Shown: one piece after another, positions 9,288-17,076 of the stretch
How the letters are laid out: each line of letters begins with the position of its first letter
Position numbering within the stretch: the stretch's first letter is position 1
Source: an uncultured Prevotella sp.
GTDB lineage: Bacteria; Bacteroidota; Bacteroidia; Bacteroidales; Bacteroidaceae
Reading direction: 5' to 3'
Assembly (NCBI GenBank): GCA_900315525.1
Contig: OMZO01000012.1
Coordinates: 1-48,894, forward strand
DNA: 48,894 nt
Program-made: the position numbers and the translations under genes
The notes under the pieces: model-generated
Seen by the model: the letters and a program-made list of their open reading frames with translations, nothing else
Told to the model about the DNA's origin: nothing
The model's database searches: none

Positions 9288-9848
9288 TTAGACGGTCATG
9301 ATCTCTTTGTTCTTAGCGGCCATCAGCTCATCAAGTTTCTTGATGTACTTGTCGTGAAGTTTCTGAAGCTCGAGCTCGGCATCCTTCTCATTGTCCTCGC
9401 TGAGTCCGTCCTTGATAGCCTTCTTCAGTTTGTCCTTGATGTCGGCACGCACGTTTCTGACCTCAACCTTAGCCTTCTCTGCAATCTTGTTGCACTGCTT
9501 GACCAGATCCTTACGACGCTCCTCTGTAGGCTGCGGAATATTCAGTCGGATAATCTCACCGTTGTTCTCAGGCGTGATGCCCACATCGGAATCCATGATG
9601 GCCTTCTCGATGTTACGGATCTCCTTACGGTCCCAAGGCTTGATGGCGATGGTGCGGGGATCGGGCACACTGACGTTGGCCACCTGATTGAGGGGCACCT
9701 TACTACCATAGAGTTCTACTCGCACACCGTCGAGGATGGCCACATTGGCACGGCCTGCACGAACACGGCTGAGCTCCTCTTCCAGAAACATCGCAGCCAT
9801 CTCCATGCGCTCTTCACTTTTCTTCAAAGTCTCTTTAACGTCTAACAT
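9288..9848 (-). CDS. frr: Ribosome recycling factor
   Basis: 186 aa, the usual size. The tRNA-mimic coiled-coil protein releases ribosomes after termination together with EF-G. Recognisable segments are RAGRANVAILDGV, VPDPRTIAIKPWD and the helix around RVRAG/QCNKIAEKAKVEVRN, all in the expected order. A good promoter lies 30-60 bases upstream, and the gene heads the frr-rsgA-peptidase run, divergent from the kinase cluster. Confidence 0.95.
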   Translation of the reverse strand: MLDVKETLKKSEERMEMAAMFLEEELSRVRAGRANVAILDGVRVELYGSKVPLNQVANVSVPDPRTIAIKPWDRKEIRNIEKAIMDSDVGITPENNGEIIRLNIPQPTEERRKDLVKQCNKIAEKAKVEVRNVRADIKDKLKKAIKDGLSEDNEKDAELELQKLHDKYIKKLDELMAAKNKEIMTV

Positions 9849-9877
9849 AATCTTTAAGTTTTAGCTTTTTCTGTTGA

Positions 9878-9909
9878 CAAAAGTAGTATTTTTCCGTCAA
9901 TCCGCCAAA
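9878..9909 (-). promoter_or_regulatory. frr promoter
   Basis: On the - strand TTTG (9909-9906), 20 bp, TACTTTTG (9885-9878). Confidence 0.65.
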
Positions 9910-9925
9910 TATTTCGCATTTTTTT

Positions 9926-9956
9926 TTTGCAGTTTCAAGAAAAATGATTAATTTCG
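9926..9956 (+). promoter_or_regulatory. Possible promoter of the kinase-AraC run
   Basis: TTTG at 9926-9929, a 19-bp spacer, then TAATTTCG at 9949-9956, one mismatch from TAnnTTTG. It is the best candidate ahead of the four-kinase cluster; the imperfect -7 element may mean it needs an activator. Confidence 0.4.
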
Positions 9957-9998
9957 CCACGTAAATACTGCCAATAATTAAAAGGTGCATCATTCAAT

Positions 9999-12182
9999 AT
10001 GATAAAAACAGCGAAACAACTGACTAAGTTTGTCGTCGATATGAAGCGAACCTATAGACTAAAACAATATATTACCTTATGTCTCCTTGCAATCGCCAAC
10101 CCAGCTTTTGCACAGGAAGAGAACATGAGCACCATCGCCGACATCCATCATCTGGCGGCCTATATGGTTGCCGCGCTGCTGATTGCTGTATTTGTCATGA
10201 TCTTCTCCAACCGCGTATACAATTACCGGCTGCGAGCCGCCAATATAGACGCACAACGCCAGAATACACAATTATCACTCGTACTCGACAATAGCAAGAC
10301 ACAAATATGGACCTATCATCCCAGCAGGGAATACTTCACGCTGTTCCTGGAACATGGTGAGAAACGCACCAGCTATTCGGCCATCAACTTCTCCACATTC
10401 TACGACCACAATGACTTCAACAAGATGCTGCAAGTGATCAATGACGTCAAAGACAGAAAGCTGGAAAAGGGAGCCCTCACCATGAGAGGCAAGAAGCCCA
10501 CAGACGGCGAGAAGGACAGCCCACAGAAGATCTTCGATGTCAATATCGCCATACTGAAGAAAAACATAGATGGCGAATTGGTGATATTAGGCATACAGAA
10601 GGACATCACCGAAGAGAAGCAGAAAGAAGAGTATGCCAGTAATCTGGCCCTACGCTACCACACCGTCTTCAACTCCTCACTCGTCGACATGATCTACTAT
10701 AATGCCGAAGGTATTATGACCGACATCAACGAGAAAGCATGCGAGACGTTTGAAGTCAAAGACCGCGAGGCTCTTCTCGCCTCAAAGCCCAACATCAATG
10801 ACGTGCCAGCACTGAGAGACCTCGACCTGAAGACGATGGACCAGCTACACAGCTCATCCATCACTCCTATACATGATGTGGAGCACCCCATCGGCACGCT
10901 ATCCAAGTCCTATTGGGGCACCAGGAACACTTATTATGAACAGATCGTCTCACCCGTCCATGACCAGGAAGGTAAGTTGGACGGTGTCGTCATGGCAGGC
11001 ATCAACATTACCGAGATGGTGGAATCACAGCACCATCAGAAATGGGCAAGCCAGCAACTGGCACAAAAGACGAAAGACATCCAGACCTATATCGACAACA
11101 TCAACTACACACTACGCGTCAGTAAGGTACGTATCGTGAACTACGACCCTGAACGTCACGAACTGGAAATCTACAGTGACCTGAACCAACTGCAATACAG
11201 GCTTCCGCAAGTGCGCTGCCTCACGTTAGTTCGCCAATATGAGCGGCGGCGGGCCAAAGGCCTCATACGAAGAATGGATCTCCGCCATCCTAAGAACTTC
11301 AGTGCCAGATTTGAAACCATCTTCCGCGATACGGAAAGAAGGAACATCTTCCTTACCTTCAACATGGTGCCCGTCACAGAAAAGGATGGAACGGTTCACT
11401 ACTTCGGGATGTGTCAGAACAGCACAGAAATGGTCTATACAGAGCACAAACTACAGGTCGAAACGGAGAAGGCACTTGAGGCAGAGTCGCTGAAGAGCAC
11501 CTTCCTGAAGAACATGAGCCATGAGATCCGTACACCACTGAATGCCATACTCGGCTTTGCAGAGCTCTTCAACAATCCCCATGCCGAGGAGGACGAGCCC
11601 ATCTTCGCCGAGGAAATCAAGCGCAACACGGGAGAACTGCTACAACTGGTGAACGACATACTCTACCTCTCCCGTCTGGATGCAAAGATGGAAGAGATGA
11701 CCATCGAGGAATGTGACTTTGCAGCCCTCTTCGAAGGATACTGCTACATGGGCTGGACCAACATCAGCCCCAACGTCAAGATATCAGTAGAAAATCCGTA
11801 TAACCATCTTATAATCGCTATCGACGCACAACATCTGGGAAAGGTGATTCAGGTACTCTGCGAACATACTGTACTCAATACCAGCGAGGGATCCATCCGC
11901 GCCAAATACGAGTATCGACACGGAGAACTTAGCATCAGTATCGAAGATACGGGACGCGGGCTGAGCAAAGAAGAACAGAAACGTGTATTTGAGCGTTTCG
12001 CCAGAAGCGAAGTGGGCGGTGACTACTCTACTGGACTCGACATGCCCATCATCAAGGAACTGATAGAACAGATGGGCGGCAGCATCGAACTGCAGTCGGA
12101 ACCAGGCAAGGGATGCACCGTCTATGTGATTATCCCCTGCAAGATGACCAATATGGAGAAAAAAACAGAAATAACCATCTAA
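9999..12182 (+). CDS. K1: PAS histidine kinase with intact His but degenerate ATP site
   Basis: 727 aa. A second ATG at 10041 would start directly at a signal-like peptide (MKRTYRLKQYITLCLLAIANPAFA) and may be the true start. One membrane helix lies near residues 53-72, then about three PAS-like segments (roughly 85-205, 215-335, 365-480), a DHp domain with NMSHEIRTPLN (His508) and a C-terminal HATPase-like domain. The catalytic domain is damaged: where K2 and K4 have TNAIKYT/TNAVKYT, K1 has EHTVLNT, so the essential N-box Asn is His623; the G2 box GTGLGL is STGLDM (677-682). DTGRG (650-654) and FERF are kept. It can probably accept but not donate phosphate. There is no receiver domain. First gene of a five-gene run. 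Confidence 0.85.
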   Translation: MIKTAKQLTKFVVDMKRTYRLKQYITLCLLAIANPAFAQEENMSTIADIHHLAAYMVAALLIAVFVMIFSNRVYNYRLRAANIDAQRQNTQLSLVLDNSKTQIWTYHPSREYFTLFLEHGEKRTSYSAINFSTFYDHNDFNKMLQVINDVKDRKLEKGALTMRGKKPTDGEKDSPQKIFDVNIAILKKNIDGELVILGIQKDITEEKQKEEYASNLALRYHTVFNSSLVDMIYYNAEGIMTDINEKACETFEVKDREALLASKPNINDVPALRDLDLKTMDQLHSSSITPIHDVEHPIGTLSKSYWGTRNTYYEQIVSPVHDQEGKLDGVVMAGINITEMVESQHHQKWASQQLAQKTKDIQTYIDNINYTLRVSKVRIVNYDPERHELEIYSDLNQLQYRLPQVRCLTLVRQYERRRAKGLIRRMDLRHPKNFSARFETIFRDTERRNIFLTFNMVPVTEKDGTVHYFGMCQNSTEMVYTEHKLQVETEKALEAESLKSTFLKNMSHEIRTPLNAILGFAELFNNPHAEEDEPIFAEEIKRNTGELLQLVNDILYLSRLDAKMEEMTIEECDFAALFEGYCYMGWTNISPNVKISVENPYNHLIIAIDAQHLGKVIQVLCEHTVLNTSEGSIRAKYEYRHGELSISIEDTGRGLSKEEQKRVFERFARSEVGGDYSTGLDMPIIKELIEQMGGSIELQSEPGKGCTVYVIIPCKMTNMEKKTEITI

Positions 12183-12188
12183 GCGCCT

Positions 12189-14225
12189 ATGATCATGTAC
12201 TGTCTATCCTTTATCATATCTGCCGTCAGGTTCAATACCAATGACATGATTTCCTTCATTCTGGTGTTGCTGGTATTGGTGGTATTCTTTGCCACCTGGG
12301 CTATCAATCGCATCAGCGTGCTTCGCATCCGGAATACGGTGCGTACCACCAAGGAGATCTCTACCATCATGCAGCGCACACTTGAAATAAGTCACAACTA
12401 TGTGATACGTATGAACATCAATGAGCAAAAAGCCTTCAACCTCTATGGTAACCTATTACCCGAGGATGGCCTCACTTACGAAGACGGTTACGGCATCATC
12501 CACCCAGAAGACCATCAGACCTATCGACGATTCATAACAAGCCTTGTCGTTGGCGGCTTTCGCAATGCAGAATGCATCTTCCGTTGGGATGTTAGTGGCG
12601 AAAAGCATCTGGGAGAATGGCGCTACATGCGCGAACAGGGTATCGCGGAATTTGCCGACAAAGCTGACAAAAGGCCTGCAAACCTCATCTGCACATTGAC
12701 GGATATTACCGACAAACTGGTAGCCGACAATGAAGAAAAGAAGATGACCAACAAATACCGAAAGATGTTTGAACAGTCGATTGTCGGACTGGCATTCTAT
12801 GACAGCGAAGGACACCTACTTACAGCAAACCAGAAGTTACGCGAGATCCTCAATTTCCAATCCGAGGACGATCCTTTCTATTACGAGAGCACCCTCTACG
12901 ACATGCCTACTTTCAGACAAGTCATAGAAAGGGAGATTGAGGGCGAGTATTACTTCTGCTCACATAGTATCATACCTGAACGTAACGTGCATTGCTATAC
13001 AGAATTGCGTCTGCACCCAATCTATGATGTCAACGGTCAGCTGCAATATATCACGCTGGCCATACGCGATGTCACGCAAGAACGTGACCTATACCTGCAG
13101 AACCGGCAAAACGACATTCGTATCCGTCAGGCTAACGAGGCCATCCAGGACTATGAGAATGAGCTACAGTATCTCATGGACACCTGCGACATACGTTTTT
13201 TCCGCACGAGTCTTGCCAACCGCACCTGCACCTTCTACAAACAGATGAACACACCCGAGGTCACATATAGTATTGACGAGGTCATCTCACACTTCATCGA
13301 CAGTCCTTTCAAAGAGGGTCTGAGGAACTTTGAAGACTACTTCAACGTGCCACGTACCGACCTCACACACATGTACTCCTTCTTCCATGAAGGTGATGAA
13401 CTGTCATGGAACTATATCGACAGTGTACCATCATTCGACAGCGAAGGACATCTGGTAGGCACTTATGGTATCGTGCGCAACGTAACGCCACTCATCGAGA
13501 AACAGGAACAACTGAAACGCGAGACAGAACGTGCCAACCAGTCTGGTATGATGAAGAGTACCTTCATGGCCAATATGACCCACGAGATACGCACACCATT
13601 GAATGCTATTGTAGGTTTCTCTGACGTGCTGCCAATGCTGAGCACACCTGAAGAGAAAAAAGAGATTATCCATGTCATCATGAACAACTGTGATATGCTG
13701 CTACGACTGATCAACGACATGCTAGCCGTATCAGAACTCGACGAAAGCGGTATCAGCATACAGCCTGTAGATACAGACTTCGCACAAGATTTCAACGACA
13801 TCTGCACGACGCTTGCACAACGCATACAGTTGCCTGATGTAGCCTTCATCAAAGAAAACCCGTACACCACACTAAAGACACGAGTCGACCGTGAGCGCAT
13901 CAACCAAATCATCACCAACTTTGTGACCAACGCCATCAAATACACCCAACAGGGACATATCAAAGTAGGTTACGAATACCGCGAAGATGACGGAGGCGGA
14001 CTCTATATCTATTGTGAAGATACTGGTACAGGCATCAAGCCCGAAGACCAGTCAAAGATTTTCGACCGATTTGTAAAACTGAACGATTACGTACAGGGCA
14101 CAGGTCTCGGACTGAACATCTCCAAGGCCATCGCCGAAGGCTGTCACGGCAGAATCGGCATCAACTCAGAAGGAGAAGGAAAGGGTTCGACCTTCTGGGT
14201 ATGGATCCCCTGCCAAAGAAAATAG
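12189..14225 (+). CDS. K2: membrane PAS histidine kinase, complete catalytic core
   Basis: 678 aa, starting 6 bases after K1; Met20 (12246) is an alternative start. One membrane helix (about 20-40), PAS-like domains (about 55-175, 190-300, 320-435), DHp with NMTHEIRTPLN (His465), and a full HATPase domain: N-box TNFVTNAIKYT (Asn581), DTGTGI, FDRF and GTGLGL. It has no periplasmic sensor, so input must come from the PAS domains or from a partner. Its catalytic core is clearly the paralogue of K4 (shared NFVTNA, FVKLND, VQGTGLGL), unlike K1 and K3. No receiver domain is present. Confidence 0.88.
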   Translation: MIMYCLSFIISAVRFNTNDMISFILVLLVLVVFFATWAINRISVLRIRNTVRTTKEISTIMQRTLEISHNYVIRMNINEQKAFNLYGNLLPEDGLTYEDGYGIIHPEDHQTYRRFITSLVVGGFRNAECIFRWDVSGEKHLGEWRYMREQGIAEFADKADKRPANLICTLTDITDKLVADNEEKKMTNKYRKMFEQSIVGLAFYDSEGHLLTANQKLREILNFQSEDDPFYYESTLYDMPTFRQVIEREIEGEYYFCSHSIIPERNVHCYTELRLHPIYDVNGQLQYITLAIRDVTQERDLYLQNRQNDIRIRQANEAIQDYENELQYLMDTCDIRFFRTSLANRTCTFYKQMNTPEVTYSIDEVISHFIDSPFKEGLRNFEDYFNVPRTDLTHMYSFFHEGDELSWNYIDSVPSFDSEGHLVGTYGIVRNVTPLIEKQEQLKRETERANQSGMMKSTFMANMTHEIRTPLNAIVGFSDVLPMLSTPEEKKEIIHVIMNNCDMLLRLINDMLAVSELDESGISIQPVDTDFAQDFNDICTTLAQRIQLPDVAFIKENPYTTLKTRVDRERINQIITNFVTNAIKYTQQGHIKVGYEYREDDGGGLYIYCEDTGTGIKPEDQSKIFDRFVKLNDYVQGTGLGLNISKAIAEGCHGRIGINSEGEGKGSTFWVWIPCQRK

Positions 14226-14262
14226 AAACAACTCAACTGTTTAATTGACGACTATACATCAC

Positions 14263-17055
14263 ATGAAGCAAAACATATTCCTGACAATGCTTTTTTGCCT
14301 GTTGACGGCACTGCCCCAATCAGCATGGGCTAAAGGCGACAGCATCCAGACATTCACCGTCGAGCATCCGCTTGTCTATGAGGATTCCTGGGACCTATGG
14401 CCTTACGTGTTCCTCAACGAGAATGGCGAACCCGACGGTTATAATATCGACCTGCTGAAACTTATCTTCAAAGAGCTGGACATGCCCTACATCATCAAGT
14501 TGATGCCGACGCTCGATGCCCAAAACGACTTGAGAGAGGGCAAGTCGGACCTCATGCTCAGAATGGACGCCGAGTTCACTCATGGCAACTCCATGTTCGG
14601 CAACAACGTTGTACAACTCTTCACCCATAGCATCGTCACCCCCACCGACAAACCCGTAAAAATTGAGAATATCAGAAGCCTTGCCCGCTACACAGTTATC
14701 GTGCATGAAGGCAGTTTCAGTCACTATCTCATCAAGAAAAACAAGTGGGCGAAAAAGATTGAGCCTTTCGATGACATGAAGGAAGCCATCCAGAAAGTCA
14801 GCACACTCGATGATGGCATCATCGTCTGGAACACCATGTCACTGAAATGGCTCATGCAGAAATATCATACAGACAACCTCAGCATCACACCGATAGACCT
14901 GCCATACGGTGAATACAAATTCATGTCGAACAACCCCCGTCTGCTTCAGGTCATCGACAGCGTCTATACTTCATTAAAAGCAAACGACAAACTTCAACCT
15001 ATCCAAAACAAGTGGTTCTACCCCGAACGCACTTACTCCGGTCTGCCCGGCTGGCTCACAAAGACGGCTTACGTGTTTGGTATCATGGCCCTGGCCGTTC
15101 TCTTATACTATCTTGTTTACCATTTCCGAGTACGCCAGATGACAAAGGCCGTACGTAAGCGCAACAACCGCCTGGCACTTATCCTTAGAACTGGTCAAGT
15201 GACCCTTTGGACCTGTGACTTACGGACGAGGACGTTAACATGGCTCGATCAACAAGGCAAGCCCATCAAGAACATCGCTCTTGACGACTTTGTACATCGC
15301 TATCGGCCAGAAGACGTACGGCACTTACAGCTCGCCCTTGACGATATTGCTGCCGGACGAAAGGATTCTGCCACCCTCGACGTACAGGTATTCGAGGAAG
15401 GCGGACGTGCTGAGACCAATAACTACATGCTGTCACTCTCCGTGCTGCGCCGAAACAGATACGGACGACCTGAGACCATCCTCTGCACACGCAGCAACGT
15501 CACTAAGGAACTGCTTCGCCAACTAAAGGTAAAAGACACCATGCTCCACTATCAAGCCATCTTCAACTCGGCAATGGTCGATATGGTGGCCTATTCACCT
15601 GAAGGAAAGATCACCGACATCAATCAAAAAGCGCTCGAAAGCATGAAGGTCAGCCTTGACACGATTATCAAGATGAATATCTCCATTCAAGACGTACTCG
15701 GCATGCCAGATCTCGACCTTGAGCACATGGAGCCAATTTATGTCACACAGATCTACAAATCCGGCATACCCGACAGCCGTCCGCTGAACAACATCTTGAA
15801 ACGTGGCGAGCTATATTACGAATTACAGGTTGTACCCGTACGCGACAGCCAGAATAAACTCATTGCCATCTTCGGCACAGGACGTAACGTCACAGAGGTT
15901 GCTATGTCATATTTGCAGGCACAGCGCAACTCACTTGAATTGGAGGCAGCCAACAAGGAGATCAGAGAGTATATCCACAATATGGACTACGTATTGGCTG
16001 TAGGCGGCATCCGTGTTGTCACATACAACCCTGACACGCATTTGCTCACAGTCTTCAATACCATAGAAGAGGGCAAGGGACTCAAGCTCACCCAAAGCCG
16101 GATGCTCAACCTTGTCGCTCCTTCCTCGAAGAAAATGGCAGAACGCATTCTTAATGGTATGGACAGCCGCTCAGACATTTCAACCAACACAGACATTCTG
16201 ACTGTGCTCCGCTCAAAAGACCAACAGCCCCTTTATCTGCAATTTCATTTCGTGCCAGTCCATGACCAAGAGGGCCATCTCAAGGAATATTTTGGAATGG
16301 CCAGAGACATCAGCGAGCTCAAGGCGATTGAGATAAAGCTGGCTCAGGAGACCCTCCGTGCACAGGATGTCGAGGTGGTAAAGAATGCTTTCCTTCACAA
16401 TATGAGCTTCGAGATCCGTACTCCTCTTACCGCAGTGGTAGGTTTCTCAGAACTCTTCCAGATGGAGCACACCCCTGAGGACGAGGCTGTCTTTATTCAG
16501 GAGATCAAAGATAACTCCGCGAAACTGCTGAAACTCATCAACGACATCTTGTTCCTCTCGCGTCTTGACGCCGGTATGATCACCATGAGGCCAAGTCCCA
16601 TAGATTTTGCGGCTTCATTCCCATCAAGAGTAGAGGCGGCTTGGTCGCATGAGAAGGTGACAGGCGTAGATTATATCATTGGGAACCCATTCCGCAAACT
16701 AATCATAGAAATAGATGACACGAACGTCAGCATCATCATCGACAAAATCGTGCTCAATGCCGTGCAACATACAACGACAGGACAGGTGCGTGTGCGTTAT
16801 GACTACGTGGGCAATCAACTCATCGTCGTCGTTGAAGACACAGGAAGCGGTATTTCCAATGAGGCACTCGACCATATTTTTGAACGTTTCATCACTGGTG
16901 ATGGCAATACCGAAAGAGCAGGTCTTGGACTCAGTATCTGCCACGACCTTATCCAGCAACTCGGTGGTAAAATCGATATCACTTCTACAGTCGGAAAGGG
17001 AACCAACGTATGGTTCTCGATACCCTGTAAGTTGATTGAAGCAGACAGAATTTAA
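14263..17055 (+). CDS. K3: periplasmic-binding-domain PAS kinase lacking the phospho-acceptor His
   Basis: 930 aa from ATG 14263, which gives a signal peptide (MKQNIFLTMLFCLLTALPQSAWA). A family-3 solute-binding-like domain follows (about 30-250, with PYVFLNENGEPDGYNIDLL and the closing NKWFYPE), a membrane helix near 270-290, PAS domains (about 300-425, 430-550, 575-695), then DHp and HATPase. The H-box reads NMSFEIRTPLT: the invariant His is Phe716. The ATP side looks intact: LNAVQHT (Asn832), DTGSG (859-863), FERF and AGLGL (886-890). As written it can bind ATP but cannot phosphorylate itself on the usual His. Its core is the paralogue of K1, which has the opposite defect. Confidence 0.87.
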   Translation: MKQNIFLTMLFCLLTALPQSAWAKGDSIQTFTVEHPLVYEDSWDLWPYVFLNENGEPDGYNIDLLKLIFKELDMPYIIKLMPTLDAQNDLREGKSDLMLRMDAEFTHGNSMFGNNVVQLFTHSIVTPTDKPVKIENIRSLARYTVIVHEGSFSHYLIKKNKWAKKIEPFDDMKEAIQKVSTLDDGIIVWNTMSLKWLMQKYHTDNLSITPIDLPYGEYKFMSNNPRLLQVIDSVYTSLKANDKLQPIQNKWFYPERTYSGLPGWLTKTAYVFGIMALAVLLYYLVYHFRVRQMTKAVRKRNNRLALILRTGQVTLWTCDLRTRTLTWLDQQGKPIKNIALDDFVHRYRPEDVRHLQLALDDIAAGRKDSATLDVQVFEEGGRAETNNYMLSLSVLRRNRYGRPETILCTRSNVTKELLRQLKVKDTMLHYQAIFNSAMVDMVAYSPEGKITDINQKALESMKVSLDTIIKMNISIQDVLGMPDLDLEHMEPIYVTQIYKSGIPDSRPLNNILKRGELYYELQVVPVRDSQNKLIAIFGTGRNVTEVAMSYLQAQRNSLELEAANKEIREYIHNMDYVLAVGGIRVVTYNPDTHLLTVFNTIEEGKGLKLTQSRMLNLVAPSSKKMAERILNGMDSRSDISTNTDILTVLRSKDQQPLYLQFHFVPVHDQEGHLKEYFGMARDISELKAIEIKLAQETLRAQDVEVVKNAFLHNMSFEIRTPLTAVVGFSELFQMEHTPEDEAVFIQEIKDNSAKLLKLINDILFLSRLDAGMITMRPSPIDFAASFPSRVEAAWSHEKVTGVDYIIGNPFRKLIIEIDDTNVSIIIDKIVLNAVQHTTTGQVRVRYDYVGNQLIVVVEDTGSGISNEALDHIFERFITGDGNTERAGLGLSICHDLIQQLGGKIDITSTVGKGTNVWFSIPCKLIEADRI

Positions 17056-17076
17056 AAAACAGGTAACCACTACGAC

